A stretch of 64,000 bases of DNA, taken from NCBI GenBank assembly GCA_025560025.1, contig CP048485.1:1116001-1180000 (forward strand), in the 5' to 3' direction. This stretch comes from Agrobacterium tumefaciens. Its GTDB lineage: Bacteria > Pseudomonadota > Alphaproteobacteria > Rhizobiales > Rhizobiaceae. The notes beneath the pieces were generated by a model. That model was not told the DNA's origin. It made no database searches and saw nothing but the letters and a program-made list of their open reading frames with translations. Of this stretch, positions 7,548 to 16,993 are shown in pieces. The position numbers and the translations under genes are program-made. Each line of letters opens with the position of its first letter. Position 1 is the first letter of the stretch.

Positions 7548-10412
7548 TTATTCGGCGGCTTCGGCATAAGCCTCCATCGGCGGGCAGGTGCAGATGAGGT
7601 TGCGGTCGCCATAGACATTGTCGATGCGGTTGACCGGCGACCAGTATTTGTCGATGCGGAAGGCGCCAGGCGGGAAGCAGCCCTTTTCGCGGCTATAGGG
7701 ACGATCCCATTCGCCGACGAGGTCTTCCACCGTATGCGGCGCGTTCTTCAGCGGGTTGTTGGTCTTGTCCGCACGACCTTCCTCGATGTCGCGGGCTTCC
7801 TCACGGATCGCCAGCATGGCATCGCAGAAACGGTCGATTTCCGCCTTGGTTTCGGATTCCGTCGGCTCGATCATCAGCGTGCCGGCAACCGGCCAGCTCA
7901 TGGTCGGCGCATGGAAACCGCAGTCGATGAGGCGTTTTGCGACATCGTCCACCGTCACGCCGCAGCTGTCAGCCAGCGGGCGGGTATCGATGATGCATTC
8001 ATGCGCCACACGTCCCGTTTCGGACTTGTAGAGCACGTCATAAGCGCCCTTCAGCCGTTCGGCGATGTAATTGGCATTGAGGATCGCCACCTTGGTCGCC
8101 TGCGTCAGCCCTTCGCCGCCCATCATCAGGCAATAGCTCCAGGAAATCGGCAGGATCGACGGCGAACCAAACGGGGCAGCAGACACCGCACCCTCACGGC
8201 CGTCCGTCGCCGGATGGCCGGGAAGGTAAGGAGCAAGATGCGCCTTGACACCGATCGGACCCATACCGGGGCCACCGCCGCCATGCGGAATGCAGAAGGT
8301 CTTGTGCAGGTTGAGATGCGAAACGTCGGAACCGATATCGCCGGGACGGGCAAGGCCGACCATGGCGTTCATGTTGGCGCCGTCGAGATAGACCTGTCCA
8401 CCATGCTTGTGGGTGATCTCGCAGATCTCGCGAACCGTCTCCTCGAACACGCCGTGGGTGGACGGGTAAGTGATCATGCAGCACGAGAGGTTTTCCGTAT
8501 ACTGCTCTGCTTTTGCTCGGAAATCATCGATATCGATGTCGCCGTTATCCCGCACTTTCACCGGCACCACCTTCATGCCGACCATCTGCGCCGAGGCAGG
8601 GTTGGTGCCATGCGCGGAAGTCGGAATGAGGCAGACGTCACGATGTGTGTCGCCATTGGCGAGGTGATAGTTGCGGATGGTCAGAAGCCCGGCATATTCG
8701 CCCTGCGCGCCGGAATTCGGCTGCATGGAGAAGGCGTCGTAACCGGTGACCGAGCACAGCTTTTCGGAAAGATCGTCGATCATCTCCTTGTAACCGAGCG
8801 CCTGATCGGCCGGCACGAAGGGATGGATGTCGGAAAATTCCGGCCAGGTGATCGGCAGCATTTCCGCTGTCGCATTCAGTTTCATGGTGCAGGAACCGAG
8901 CGGGATCATCGAGCGGTCGAGCGCCAGATCACGGTCCGAAAGGCGGCGGATGTAACGGGTCATCTCGCTTTCGGCACGGTTCATGTGGAAGATCGGATGC
9001 GTCATATACTGGCTGGTGCGCAGCAATTCCTTCGGCAGGCGATATTCCGGCTCAAAATCCGAGATCGAGAAATTGCCGCCGAAAGCACGCCAGACGGCCT
9101 CAAGCGTTGCCGGGCGCGTACGCTCGTCAAGGCTCATGCCGATCTTGGTCGCGCCGACCTTGCGCAGGTTCACGCCTTCCGCCACGGCCGAACGCAGGAT
9201 GACGCCCTGCATATGGCCGACTTCAACGGTGATGGTGTCAAAGAAGGTTTCCGGCTCGATGGTGTAGCCGAGCTTTTCCAGCCCCTTGGCCATCAGCACC
9301 GCCTTCTGGTGGGTCTGCTGGGCAATGGCCTTGATACCCTGCGGGCCATGGAAGACGCCATACATGGAGGCCATGACGGCGAGCAGCACCTGCGCGGTGC
9401 AGATGTTCGACGTCGCCTTTTCGCGGCGGATATGCTGCTCGCGGGTCTGCAGCGACAGGCGATAGGCGCGGTTGCCGCGGGCATCGACCGAGACGCCGAC
9501 CAGACGGCCGGGCATGGAGCGCTTATGGGCGTCCTTGACGGCCATGTAGGCCGCATGCGGACCGCCGTAACCAACCGGAACGCCGAAACGCTGCGAGGTG
9601 CCGATGGCGATATCCGCACCCATTTCGCCGGGCGACTTCAGAAGCGTCAGCGCCAGAAGATCGGCGGCGACGGCAGCAATCGCACCCGTCTGGTGCAGGC
9701 GGGAAATCAGGCCTGAGAAATCGCTGACATGGCCGTGCGTGCCCGGATACTGGAAGATCGCGCCGAACACGTCGACCGGATCGAGATCGGTAAACGGGTT
9801 ACCGACAATCACCTTCCAGCCGAGCGGGGCCGCACGCGTCTCGATCAGCGCAATGGTCTGCGGATGGCAATTGGCGTCAACGAAGAAGGCGGTCGCCTTG
9901 GACTTGGCAACACGCTGGCACATCGCCATGGCTTCGGCAGCCGCCGTCGCTTCATCGAGCAGCGATGCGTTGGCGACATCGAGACCAGTCAGGTCGCACA
10001 CCATCGTCTGATAGTTCAACAGCGCCTCAAGGCGGCCCTGGCTGATTTCCGGCTGATAGGGCGTATAGGCGGTGTACCAGGCCGGGTTTTCCAGAATATT
10101 GCGCTGGATGACCGGCGGCGTGATGGTGCCGTAATAACCCTGGCCGATAAGCGAGGTCAGAACCTGGTTCTTGTTGGCCGTTTCACGCAGGCGGTCGAGC
10201 GCCTCGCGTTCGGTCAACGCGGCACCCCAGGTCAGCGGCACCTTCTGGCGGATGGAGGAGGGAACGGTGGCGTCGATCAGGGCGTCGAGGCTCTTATAGC
10301 CAACGACCTTCAGCATCTCGGCCATTTCCGACGGCGACGGCCCGATGTGACGCCGGTTGGCGAAATCATAGGGCTGATAGTCGGTGAAATGGAATTCGGT
10401 GGGCGTCGTCAT
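7548..10412 (-). CDS. gcvP: Glycine dehydrogenase (P-protein of the glycine cleavage system)
   Basis: The 954-residue single-chain P-protein decarboxylates glycine with PLP and transfers the aminomethyl group to lipoyl-GcvH. The N-terminal half begins with the conserved RHIGPS segment. The C-terminal half carries the PLP-lysine region [16 protein letters not shown] (Lys near residue 704). The length is typical of fused proteobacterial GcvP. The start codon overlaps the gcvH stop as TAATG, so translation is coupled. It is the last gene of the riboswitch-controlled gcvT-gcvH-gcvP operon. Confidence 0.97.
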   Translation of the reverse strand: MTTPTEFHFTDYQPYDFANRRHIGPSPSEMAEMLKVVGYKSLDALIDATVPSSIRQKVPLTWGAALTEREALDRLRETANKNQVLTSLIGQGYYGTITPPVIQRNILENPAWYTAYTPYQPEISQGRLEALLNYQTMVCDLTGLDVANASLLDEATAAAEAMAMCQRVAKSKATAFFVDANCHPQTIALIETRAAPLGWKVIVGNPFTDLDPVDVFGAIFQYPGTHGHVSDFSGLISRLHQTGAIAAVAADLLALTLLKSPGEMGADIAIGTSQRFGVPVGYGGPHAAYMAVKDAHKRSMPGRLVGVSVDARGNRAYRLSLQTREQHIRREKATSNICTAQVLLAVMASMYGVFHGPQGIKAIAQQTHQKAVLMAKGLEKLGYTIEPETFFDTITVEVGHMQGVILRSAVAEGVNLRKVGATKIGMSLDERTRPATLEAVWRAFGGNFSISDFEPEYRLPKELLRTSQYMTHPIFHMNRAESEMTRYIRRLSDRDLALDRSMIPLGSCTMKLNATAEMLPITWPEFSDIHPFVPADQALGYKEMIDDLSEKLCSVTGYDAFSMQPNSGAQGEYAGLLTIRNYHLANGDTHRDVCLIPTSAHGTNPASAQMVGMKVVPVKVRDNGDIDIDDFRAKAEQYTENLSCCMITYPSTHGVFEETVREICEITHKHGGQVYLDGANMNAMVGLARPGDIGSDVSHLNLHKTFCIPHGGGGPGMGPIGVKAHLAPYLPGHPATDGREGAVSAAPFGSPSILPISWSYCLMMGGEGLTQATKVAILNANYIAERLKGAYDVLYKSETGRVAHECIIDTRPLADSCGVTVDDVAKRLIDCGFHAPTMSWPVAGTLMIEPTESETKAEIDRFCDAMLAIREEARDIEEGRADKTNNPLKNAPHTVEDLVGEWDRPYSREKGCFPPGAFRIDKYWSPVNRIDNVYGDRNLICTCPPMEAYAEAAE

Positions 10413-10774
10413 TACGCGATCAGCTCCTTGTAGGCTGCTTCGTCGAGCAGCGTATCGGCATCTGCGGCGTTGGAAAGCTTGAGTTTGAAGAACCAGCCGG
10501 CGCCCTGCGGGTCGGAATTGACCAGCGAAGGATCATCGACGATGGCCTGGTTAATTTCCACCACTTCGCCATCCAGCGGACAATAGACGTCGGAAGCCGC
10601 CTTGACGGATTCAACAGTCGCCGCGTCGCCATCCTTGGAGAAGGTGGCGCCCACTTCCGGCAATTCGACGAAGACGAGATCGCCAAGCTGTTCAGCGGCG
10701 TGGCTGGTGATGCCAACGGTGGCGATATCGCCTTCGAACTTCAGCCATTCGTGTTCTGCGGTAAATTTCAGCAT
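10412..10774 (-). CDS. gcvH: Glycine cleavage system H protein
   Basis: A 120-residue lipoyl carrier starting [10 protein letters not shown], with an AGAGA-type ribosome site just upstream. The lipoylation lysine is K58 in [10 protein letters not shown]. It shuttles the aminomethyl group among the P, T and L proteins. It starts 28 bp after the gcvT stop and overlaps gcvP by one base. Lipoamide dehydrogenase (L protein) is not encoded here. Confidence 0.97.
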   Translation of the reverse strand: MLKFTAEHEWLKFEGDIATVGITSHAAEQLGDLVFVELPEVGATFSKDGDAATVESVKAASDVYCPLDGEVVEINQAIVDDPSLVNSDPQGAGWFFKLKLSNAADADTLLDEAAYKELIA

Positions 10775-10802
10775 CGTATTCTCTCCGGAGATGGGATGAA
10801 GA

Positions 10803-11942
10803 TTATCGTTTATAGGTGGGCTTGATGAAGGGCAGGGCAGCGACGGTGACGGGCAGATATTTGCCGCGCACTTCCGCAAAGACAGCCGTGCCGGGAGCGG
10901 CGTGGGAAACAGGCACGTAACCCATGGCGACGGGACCTTCGACCGAGGGACCGAAACCGCCCGAGGTCACTTCACCGATTTCCGTCTTGCCTTCGGCATC
11001 CGCAAACAGCTTCGAATGGCCGCGCACCGGCGCCTTGCCTTCCGGCTTCAGGCCGACGCGGCGGCGCGATGTGCCATCTTTCAGTTCGCCGAGAATACGC
11101 TCCGCGCCGGGAAAACCGCCCTCGCGGTCGCCGCCAGCGCGGCGCGCTTTCTGGATCGCCCATTCGAGCGAGGCTTCGATGGGGGAGGTCGTGGTGTCGA
11201 TATCGTTGCCGTAGAGACAAAGGCCGGCTTCCAGACGCAGGCTGTCACGCGCACCAAGTCCGATCGGATCGCAATCGGGATGTTCGAGCAGGGCTTTGGC
11301 AATCTCCTCGGCCTTGTCGGCGGGTACGGAGATTTCAAAGCCGTCTTCACCGGAATAACCGGAGCGGGAGACGATGCAGGGCACGTCATGCAGCGGCACT
11401 TCCTGCACATCCATGAATTTCATTTCCGAAACGCCGGCCCAGAGTTCAGCCAGAACGGCCTCAGCGCGCGGTCCCTGAAGCGCGATGAGCGCCCGGTCAT
11501 CGAGAAGCGTTATCTCGCAGGCGTCGGAAAGATGCGCCTTCATATGGGCGACATCGGCATCCTTGCAGGCCGCATTGACGACGACGAAAAGATGGTCGCC
11601 GCGATTGGTGATCATCAGGTCATCGAGAATGCCGCCGTTTTCGTCGGTGAAGAAACCGTAACGCTGGCGGCCTTCCTTCAGGCCGAAAATATCCACCGGC
11701 ACCAGCTTTTCCAGCGCGAGTGCGGCATCTTCATTTTTGCCGGACTTCGCCTTCAGGATCACCTGACCCATATGGGACACGTCAAACAGACCGGCGGAGG
11801 TGCGGGTCTGAAGATGTTCCTTCAGAACGCCGGCCGGATATTGCACCGGCATGTCATAACCGGCGAAAGGCACCATGCGGGCGCCAAGCGATAGATGCAG
11901 GGAATTGAGCGGCGTGATTTGAAGCTCGGCGGTATCGTCCAA
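10803..11942 (-). CDS. gcvT: Aminomethyltransferase (T-protein of the glycine cleavage system)
   Basis: The 379-residue protein has the GcvT fold: the N-terminal segment up to [14 protein letters not shown], folate-binding motifs including [10 protein letters not shown], and the C-terminal beta-barrel ending near FIKPTYKR. It takes the aminomethyl group from GcvH and makes 5,10-methylene-tetrahydrofolate and ammonia. The start is a TTG (11942) with GGAGG 5 nt upstream, the best ribosome site in the region. It is the first gene of the operon, directly behind the tandem glycine riboswitch. Confidence 0.95.
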   Translation of the reverse strand: MDDTAELQITPLNSLHLSLGARMVPFAGYDMPVQYPAGVLKEHLQTRTSAGLFDVSHMGQVILKAKSGKNEDAALALEKLVPVDIFGLKEGRQRYGFFTDENGGILDDLMITNRGDHLFVVVNAACKDADVAHMKAHLSDACEITLLDDRALIALQGPRAEAVLAELWAGVSEMKFMDVQEVPLHDVPCIVSRSGYSGEDGFEISVPADKAEEIAKALLEHPDCDPIGLGARDSLRLEAGLCLYGNDIDTTTSPIEASLEWAIQKARRAGGDREGGFPGAERILGELKDGTSRRRVGLKPEGKAPVRGHSKLFADAEGKTEIGEVTSGGFGPSVEGPVAMGYVPVSHAAPGTAVFAEVRGKYLPVTVAALPFIKPTYKR

Positions 11943-12013
11943 GGACGCCTCCAGGGTTGCGCGAAAGATCGCGCGGGCTCAGGTCATGACGCTAAAAACG
12001 CGCCGGGTTCAAG

Positions 12014-12175
12014 AGCCCCCTCTGTCCTTGTCGCCTGAGATTGTTATCCCTTCGGCGAGCCGTCCTAATGAAAGGTGGCTTCTCTCCAGAGTTCCGTCGT
12101 CACCGCTGGTCCTTTTGCCTGAGAGTTTCCGGGGCGGTTGCTCCTTCGGCACCGCAGTGAAGCGGCTTCTCCCAA
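12014..12175 (-). promoter_or_regulatory. Tandem glycine riboswitch
   Basis: Read on the minus strand, two aptamers follow each other. The first (about 12175-12094) runs from GGGAGAAG through GCCGAAGGAGCAACC to CTCTCAGGCAAAAGGACC. The second (about 12093-12014) runs from GGAGAGA through GCCGAAGGGATAAC to TCTCAGGCGACAAGGACAGA. Each has the diagnostic GCCGAAGG...CTCAGGCnAAAGGAC core. The tandem arrangement and its place 70 bp before gcvT match the known glycine-activated switches of gcv operons. Confidence 0.95.
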
Positions 12176-12191
12176 CGATGATGCGACGCTC

Positions 12192-12219
12192 ATTATCTTC
12201 GAAGACCCGTTATTGGCAA
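12192..12219 (-). promoter_or_regulatory. Candidate sigma70 promoter of the gcv operon
   Basis: On the minus strand TTGCCA (12219-12214) and GATAAT (12197-12192) are 16 bp apart. Transcription would start near 12185, about 10 nt before the first riboswitch stem. Confidence 0.6.
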
Positions 12220-12308
12220 GGACCAAATGACGCATCTGAACAGATTCTTGCTCCATCTGCGCCATCGTCGGCGTAAGATGCAGTCAATAGCCTGAGTGCC
12301 GGACAATA

Positions 12309-12494
12309 TCAGTCGGATTTTTTCTCCGGCAAACCCTTGCGTTTTGTCGATGCCAATTCATCAAGTTCCTTTTCTGTCATGGACTTCTCCATGCTTTTTG
12401 AAGCACCTTGTAAACTGGATTTCTTGATGTCGCCGCGTTTAGCGGCCAGCGCCGCGCCCGCCGCTTTCTGCTGGGCTTTCGATTTGGCCGGCAT
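12309..12494 (-). CDS. DUF3008 small basic protein
   Basis: A 61-residue, lysine-, alanine- and serine-rich protein beginning MPAKSKAQQKAAG and ending KRKGLPEKKSD, the pattern of the DUF3008 family. It is hydrophilic with no membrane segment. The function of the family is unknown. It stands alone between the gcv promoter and a plus-strand copper-associated gene. GGAAGGAG lies just upstream of its ATG. Confidence 0.8.
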   Translation of the reverse strand: MPAKSKAQQKAAGAALAAKRGDIKKSSLQGASKSMEKSMTEKELDELASTKRKGLPEKKSD

Positions 12495-12625
12495 GTCGGA
12501 TACTCCTTCCGCAACAGTTTATCGGAGGGAAAATGCCGCGCTCCGACGATTGTTCCGGTTCAGAGCCTGGGGCTGCGGCAAATTTCCCCTTTGAAATCGG
12601 TGAGAAAGAAAGGTATCGCCAGAAT

Positions 12626-13048
12626 ATGGACGCAAATCGAAAGCGACGGCTGACAGGGATGGAGAAAATGCTTCGCATTTTCTGCGCGACCTTGATGTTG
12701 TCGCTCGGCTTTGCCCACAAGCCCGTACTTGCCGCTGCCTCGCAAGTCGTGCTTGATGAGAGTTACCGGCTGCCGGATGGCACCTTTGCAGAGATTTGCC
12801 TCGGCCACGGCGGCGGGGTGAATGCCTCGCACGCCAAAGACGGTCCGACCCATTCCAGCGATGCGATCCTGTTTTGCGAGGCCTGCCTGCTGGCCTCGTC
12901 CATTCTCCTGCCCGTGCCCGATGCGGACGGCTGGCTGAGGACCGAATTCGCCTGGCTCGACAATCGTTTATCCGCGGAGTGGAGTTTCCGCTCGGTCCTG
13001 ACGATCCTTAAACAGGCTGCGCGCGGCCCGCCATTGCTGTCCGCCTGA
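12626..13048 (+). CDS. DUF2946-like exported protein, possible copper-homeostasis partner
   Basis: About 140 residues. A hydrophobic segment (LRIFCATLMLSLGFAHKPVLAA) is probably a signal peptide or anchor. After it come ICLGHGGG, a His-containing linker (THSS) and CEACLLASSILLP, the His/Cys pattern of the DUF2946 family. The start is uncertain: ATGs at 12626, 12659 and 12668 are all possible, and the last has GGAG close upstream. It lies 88 bp before a YcnI-PCuAC copper protein on the same strand, so a role in metal handling is likely by context only. Confidence 0.65.
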   Translation: MDANRKRRLTGMEKMLRIFCATLMLSLGFAHKPVLAAASQVVLDESYRLPDGTFAEICLGHGGGVNASHAKDGPTHSSDAILFCEACLLASSILLPVPDADGWLRTEFAWLDNRLSAEWSFRSVLTILKQAARGPPLLSA

Positions 13049-13136
13049 TCTCTTCGTTTCACAGGATCATCGCCGCCGGCTGGCGGCACGCAATGGCTGC
13101 ACTGCCCGTGGGGCGCAGTCGCAAGGACAAGACACA

Positions 13137-14108
13137 ATGAAAACCACCAGGATCATCACCTGCACCCTGTTTGCCGCTTCGGTCTCCAGCGTCCAGGCAT
13201 TTGCCCATACCAGCTTCGTTGACGCTTCGGCCGAACAGGAAAGCACCGTCGTCGCCGCTCTTCAGGTGCCGCATGGCTGCGAAGGCGGTCTTGCCACGAC
13301 CGAAGTTCAGGTCAAGCTGCCGGAAGGTTTCATTTCCGCCAAGCCGCAGCCCAAGGCCGGCTGGGAACTGGAAATCATCAAGGGCGACTATCAGAAGGCC
13401 TACAAGAACCACGGCCAGGAGATCAAAAGCGGCCCGGTCGAGATTCGCTGGAAAGGCGGCAACCTGCCGGACGAGTTCTACGACACCTTTGCGATACAGG
13501 GAAAAATCTCCGGTATAGAGGCAGGGCAGGACCTGCCCTTCAAGGTCACGCAGCTTTGCGGCGACAAGGGCAAGGTTTCCTGGGACGAGGTGGCAGCGGC
13601 GGGCGTCGATCCGCATTCGCTGAAAAACCCGGCCCCGGCCATCCGCGTTACTGCCAAGACCCATGCCGGCGGGCATGACCATTCCGCCATGGCCATGGAT
13701 ATGGATGTAGTGAAGGCTGGCAGCCTTGAGGTTTCCGGCGCCACGACCAAGGCCATGCTGCCGGGCCAGCCCGTCGGCGGCGGTTATGTGACGATCAAGA
13801 ATGCCGGTGATAGCGATGACAAGCTGATCGGCGTCGAATCCGCCGCCGCTGGTCGCGCTGAAATTCATGAAATGGCCATGGTCAACGACGTCATGAAAAT
13901 GCGCAAGCTGGATGACGGCATCGTCATTCCCGCCGGCCAGACGGTGGAATTGAAGTCGGGCGGCCTGCACATGATGTTCTTCAACGTGAAGAAGCCCTTT
14001 GCCGAAGGTGACAAGGTGCCGGTGACGCTGATCTTCGAAAAAGCCGGCAAGGTCGAAATCGTGCTGTCCGCAGGCTCGGCCAAGGGTGACGAACACCAGC
14101 ATAATTGA
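13137..14108 (+). CDS. Periplasmic copper protein: YcnI (DUF1775) domain fused to a PCuAC domain
   Basis: The 323-residue protein has a signal peptide ending VQAFA, so the mature chain starts at His24 (HTSFVD), the N-terminal copper-brace histidine of YcnI-like proteins. The YcnI domain covers about residues 24-170. A His/Met-rich linker (HAGGHDHSAMAMDMD) follows near 180-195. The PCuAC domain covers about 196-318 and contains HEMAM...MKM...GGLHMMF, the Met/His Cu(I) motif. The tail ends DEHQHN. It probably carries copper in the periplasm for cytochrome oxidase assembly. The fusion places two copper sites in one chain. Confidence 0.9.
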   Translation: MKTTRIITCTLFAASVSSVQAFAHTSFVDASAEQESTVVAALQVPHGCEGGLATTEVQVKLPEGFISAKPQPKAGWELEIIKGDYQKAYKNHGQEIKSGPVEIRWKGGNLPDEFYDTFAIQGKISGIEAGQDLPFKVTQLCGDKGKVSWDEVAAAGVDPHSLKNPAPAIRVTAKTHAGGHDHSAMAMDMDVVKAGSLEVSGATTKAMLPGQPVGGGYVTIKNAGDSDDKLIGVESAAAGRAEIHEMAMVNDVMKMRKLDDGIVIPAGQTVELKSGGLHMMFFNVKKPFAEGDKVPVTLIFEKAGKVEIVLSAGSAKGDEHQHN

Positions 14109-14122
14109 TGGCTGAAAAAAAA

Positions 14123-14156
14123 CGGCTACCGGAACGCGTGACATGTCCGGTAGCCG
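14123..14156 (+). terminator. Terminator after the YcnI-PCuAC gene
   Basis: An 11-bp perfect stem (CGGCTACCGGA with TCCGGTAGCCG), 12-nt loop, then CAAGCTTTTTC. It starts 15 bp after the stop codon. Confidence 0.75.
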
Positions 14157-14356
14157 CAAGCTTTTTCGGTTATTTCCTTGCTTTCAGCGCCGTGACGGAA
14201 AAGGCGTGATGGCCATCGCCTCCGTGATTTTTCCGGCATTCGATGGGTGATATCTAGAAAATCAGCCTGACATCAGCCTGAATGGGAAGGCCGAATTTAA
14301 ATCGGCCAAACCTAAACTGTAAAATTAGAATATTAACACATCTATTTGATATAAAT

Positions 14357-14653
14357 TTATTTTTTATGATCTGAAGGAGAGTTGTTTTCCTCATAGGCCT
14401 CCACGGCCTGATCGAGCGTTGTCTGCGGTTCGTGACGCTGGCTGGCATTGGTCAGGAAATAAAGGGTAAGTGCGGGCGGCTTGATGGCCGTCATCAGGGC
14501 TCTGAGTTGAAAGTCGTCTCCGTTTTCCGCCTTGCGCGCCAGTTCATGAATGGCCTCTTCGACCTCGCTCCTGCGCGGCACGCGCGGCGACGGCTTCACC
14601 GCCTCCAGTGCATAGGCGGCCGTATTTGCTGAAACGGAAAGAACCTGTGTCAT
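14357..14653 (-). CDS. Small hypothetical protein
   Basis: A 98-residue protein starting MTQVLSVSANTAAYALEAVK; the start at 14653 has a perfect GGAGG 4 nt upstream. The middle (SEVEEAIHELARKAENGDD) is probably helical, and the C-terminus is acidic and polar. No signal peptide, metal motif or known family was recognised. It lies in an AT-rich stretch between convergent units and appears to be monocistronic. Confidence 0.6.
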   Translation of the reverse strand: MTQVLSVSANTAAYALEAVKPSPRVPRRSEVEEAIHELARKAENGDDFQLRALMTAIKPPALTLYFLTNASQRHEPQTTLDQAVEAYEENNSPSDHKK

Positions 14654-14855
14654 CCAACCTCCGGCCATCTTCGCCGACCCGTAAAAACAGGAGACTAACA
14701 CCGCCGTCTTGTTGGAAGGCTAAATCGCGGACCTGCAATTTAATCGTATTTTAATGGACGAAAGCGCGGGGTAGTGGACTTTCGCGCGGGATTGCCATGG
14801 TCTAGAAATGCCTCGGACAGATCGTCCGGCAATTTCCTCCGGAGACATAATCCCC

Positions 14856-15233
14856 ATGATCAATATCGCCCTTGTCGCCACAGGCGGCGCAATCGGTTCC
14901 GTGTTTCGTTATCTGGTCGGTGTCTGGAGCATGCGATTGGCTGGTCCGAATTTTCCCTGGGGAACATTGGCCGTCAACGTGGTTGGGTCCTTCCTGATCG
15001 GTTTACTGGTCGAGCTTGTGGCGCGCCGGCTGAACGCCTCGATGGAAATGCGCCTGTTTCTCGTTACCGGCGTGCTCGGCGGATTCACCACCTTTTCGTC
15101 CTTCTCGCTCGATGCGGTTGCACTGTTTGAGCGCGGCGCGCTCGGTCTTTCAGCCGTTTACGTCATTGCAAGTCTTGTGGTTTCCATCGCTGCGGTTTTT
15201 GCCGGGCTGGCCTTGGGCCGCAGTTTGTTCTAA
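14856..15233 (+). CDS. crcB: Fluoride exporter CrcB/Fluc
   Basis: The 125-residue membrane protein has four predicted helices and the Fluc signatures NVVGSFLIG (about residue 40) and GGFTTFSSFS (about residue 73), which line the fluoride pore. The start at 14856 follows CCGGAGA. Fluc channels work as antiparallel dimers that let fluoride leave the cell. I looked for a fluoride riboswitch upstream and could not recognise one. The rluC-type gene begins 66 bp downstream. Confidence 0.92.
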   Translation: MINIALVATGGAIGSVFRYLVGVWSMRLAGPNFPWGTLAVNVVGSFLIGLLVELVARRLNASMEMRLFLVTGVLGGFTTFSSFSLDAVALFERGALGLSAVYVIASLVVSIAAVFAGLALGRSLF

Positions 15234-15299
15234 AGGCTTGGTTCAAACGGCGCGCCAGAGATATGGGCGTGCGATCAAGACAGAGAGACTGGAAATTTC

Positions 15300-16289
15300 A
15301 TGGCAGGTATCGAGCATATCAAGGTCGAGGCCGACGAGGCCGGTATGCGGCTCGATCGCTGGTTCAAGATTCACTATCCGGGCCTAGGTTTCGGGCAATT
15401 GCAGAAGCTGCTGCGCTCCGGACAGGTGCGCGTGGATGGCGGCCGTGTAAAAACCGATGCGAGGGTGCAGCCGGGGCAGATGGTTCGCGTACCGCCGGTC
15501 GATTCCGACCTCAAGGTCAAGAGCGGCCCGATCGGATCAAGGGACCTCAAGCATTCGGAAGATACCGAGCTTCTGGCCCGTATGCTGCTGCATGAGGACG
15601 ACAAGGTTTTTGTTTTCAACAAGCCGGCCGGCATTGCCGTGCAGGGCGGTTCCGGCGTCAACCGTCATATTGACGGGCTCCTCGAAGCATGGACCAACCA
15701 GAAGGGCGAAAAGCCGCGTCTGGTCCACCGCCTCGACCGCGATACGTCTGGCGTGCTGGTCGTCGCCCGCACCCGTGGCGCTGCCCAGAAACTGACCGCC
15801 GCCTTCCGCGAGCGCGATACCAAGAAGACCTATTGGGCGCTGGTCAAGGGCGTGCCGCGCAAGCATCAGGACAAGATTTCCACCTGGCTCGTCAAGGAAC
15901 AGACGGCCGATGGTGACCGCATGCGCATCGCCAAGCATGGCGAGGAGGGGGCCGACCACGCCATTTCCTATTACCGTGTCATCGATACCGCCGCGCAGAA
16001 CCTTGCCTGGCTGGAAATGGAACCCTATACCGGCCGCACCCACCAGCTTCGCGTCCATGCACTGCATATGGGACACCCGATCATCGGCGATCCCAAATAT
16101 TACATCGATGATCCAAACTGGGATTTTCCGGGCGGCATCCAGAAACGCCTGCATCTCCACGCGCGCCATATCGACATTCCGCATCCGAATGGCGGCCGGC
16201 TTCGGGTCAGCGCACCCCTGCCGCCGCATATGGTCCAGACCTGGAACCTGCTCGGCCTCGACGTGGCCGATGGCGACAGGGAAGGCTGA
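15300..16289 (+). CDS. RluC/RluD-family 23S rRNA pseudouridine synthase
   Basis: The 329-residue protein has an N-terminal S4 RNA-binding domain (about residues 13-65) and a pseudouridine synthase domain with the catalytic motif HRLDRDTSG, Asp145 being the expected nucleophile. The TGRTHQLRVH motif near 245 is also present. It should isomerise uridines in 23S rRNA. Whether it is the RluC or RluD orthologue cannot be settled by eye; the length and S4 domain favour RluC. A HAD phosphatase gene starts 6 bp after the stop, so the two are cotranscribed. Confidence 0.88.
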   Translation: MAGIEHIKVEADEAGMRLDRWFKIHYPGLGFGQLQKLLRSGQVRVDGGRVKTDARVQPGQMVRVPPVDSDLKVKSGPIGSRDLKHSEDTELLARMLLHEDDKVFVFNKPAGIAVQGGSGVNRHIDGLLEAWTNQKGEKPRLVHRLDRDTSGVLVVARTRGAAQKLTAAFRERDTKKTYWALVKGVPRKHQDKISTWLVKEQTADGDRMRIAKHGEEGADHAISYYRVIDTAAQNLAWLEMEPYTGRTHQLRVHALHMGHPIIGDPKYYIDDPNWDFPGGIQKRLHLHARHIDIPHPNGGRLRVSAPLPPHMVQTWNLLGLDVADGDREG

Positions 16290-16295
16290 CAGCCC

Positions 16296-16964
16296 ATGAA
16301 ACTCGTTCTTTTCGATTGCGACGGCACGCTGGTGGATAGCGCCGGCCTCATCCATGCCGTCATGTCCGATACATTCGCCGATTTCGGAAAACCGCGTCCG
16401 GATATCTCGCAGACCAAGGCCATTATCGGCCTGACGCTGGATATCGCCATCGCCCGCATGCTCGACAAGCCGCATGTGGATGACGAGGCGCTGGCGATGA
16501 CGCAGCGCTACAAGGAAATCTATCATCCGGTCCGCGCCCGCCCGGGAATGATCGAGCCGCTTTTCGATGGCGTTGCGGCGCTGATCGACGAGCTGGCGAA
16601 ACGCGACGATGTCCTGATCGGCGCCGTCACCGGCAAAGGTCGTCGCGGGCTGACCCATATTCTCGAAACGCATGGCTTTGCCGATCATTTCATCGTGTCG
16701 CGCACGGCGGATGATTGCCCCTCCAAGCCGCATCCGGCCATGGTGATGGAATGCTGCCATGAAACCGGCATGGTTGCGGCCGACACTGTCGTTATCGGCG
16801 ATGCGATCTATGACATGCAGATGGCCAAGGCTGCGGGTGCGAAAGCAATCGGCGTCGCCTGGGGTTATGCCTCGGTCGACGATCTCTGGAAGGCGGGCGC
16901 CGATACGGTCGTCAGCCACCCGCGCGAAATCCCGGCCTATGTTCCGGCCGATATTCTTGAATAA
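16296..16964 (+). CDS. HAD-superfamily phosphatase, phosphoglycolate phosphatase-like
   Basis: The 222-residue HAD hydrolase has motif I DCDGTLVDS (Asp7 nucleophile, Asp9), a helical cap domain, motif II Thr in GAVTGKGRRG (near residue 110), motif III Lys in SKPHP and motif IV GDAIYDMQMAKAAG. The subtype I cap and the length match the Gph/beta-phosphoglucomutase group. The substrate is not determined. It follows the rluC-type gene and precedes the ATP12 gene by 29 bp on the same strand. Confidence 0.85.
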   Translation: MKLVLFDCDGTLVDSAGLIHAVMSDTFADFGKPRPDISQTKAIIGLTLDIAIARMLDKPHVDDEALAMTQRYKEIYHPVRARPGMIEPLFDGVAALIDELAKRDDVLIGAVTGKGRRGLTHILETHGFADHFIVSRTADDCPSKPHPAMVMECCHETGMVAADTVVIGDAIYDMQMAKAAGAKAIGVAWGYASVDDLWKAGADTVVSHPREIPAYVPADILE

Positions 16965-16993
16965 CCATTTTATCCGACTGACGAGGACGTGCC

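Noticed and set aside
7458..9716. 752-codon plus-strand frame opposite gcvP
   Set aside because: Shadow of gcvP with low-information, Arg/His-rich composition.
14740..14855. Possible fluoride riboswitch before crcB
   Set aside because: The conserved pseudoknot core of the crcB motif is not recognisable; only a weak unrelated stem was seen.
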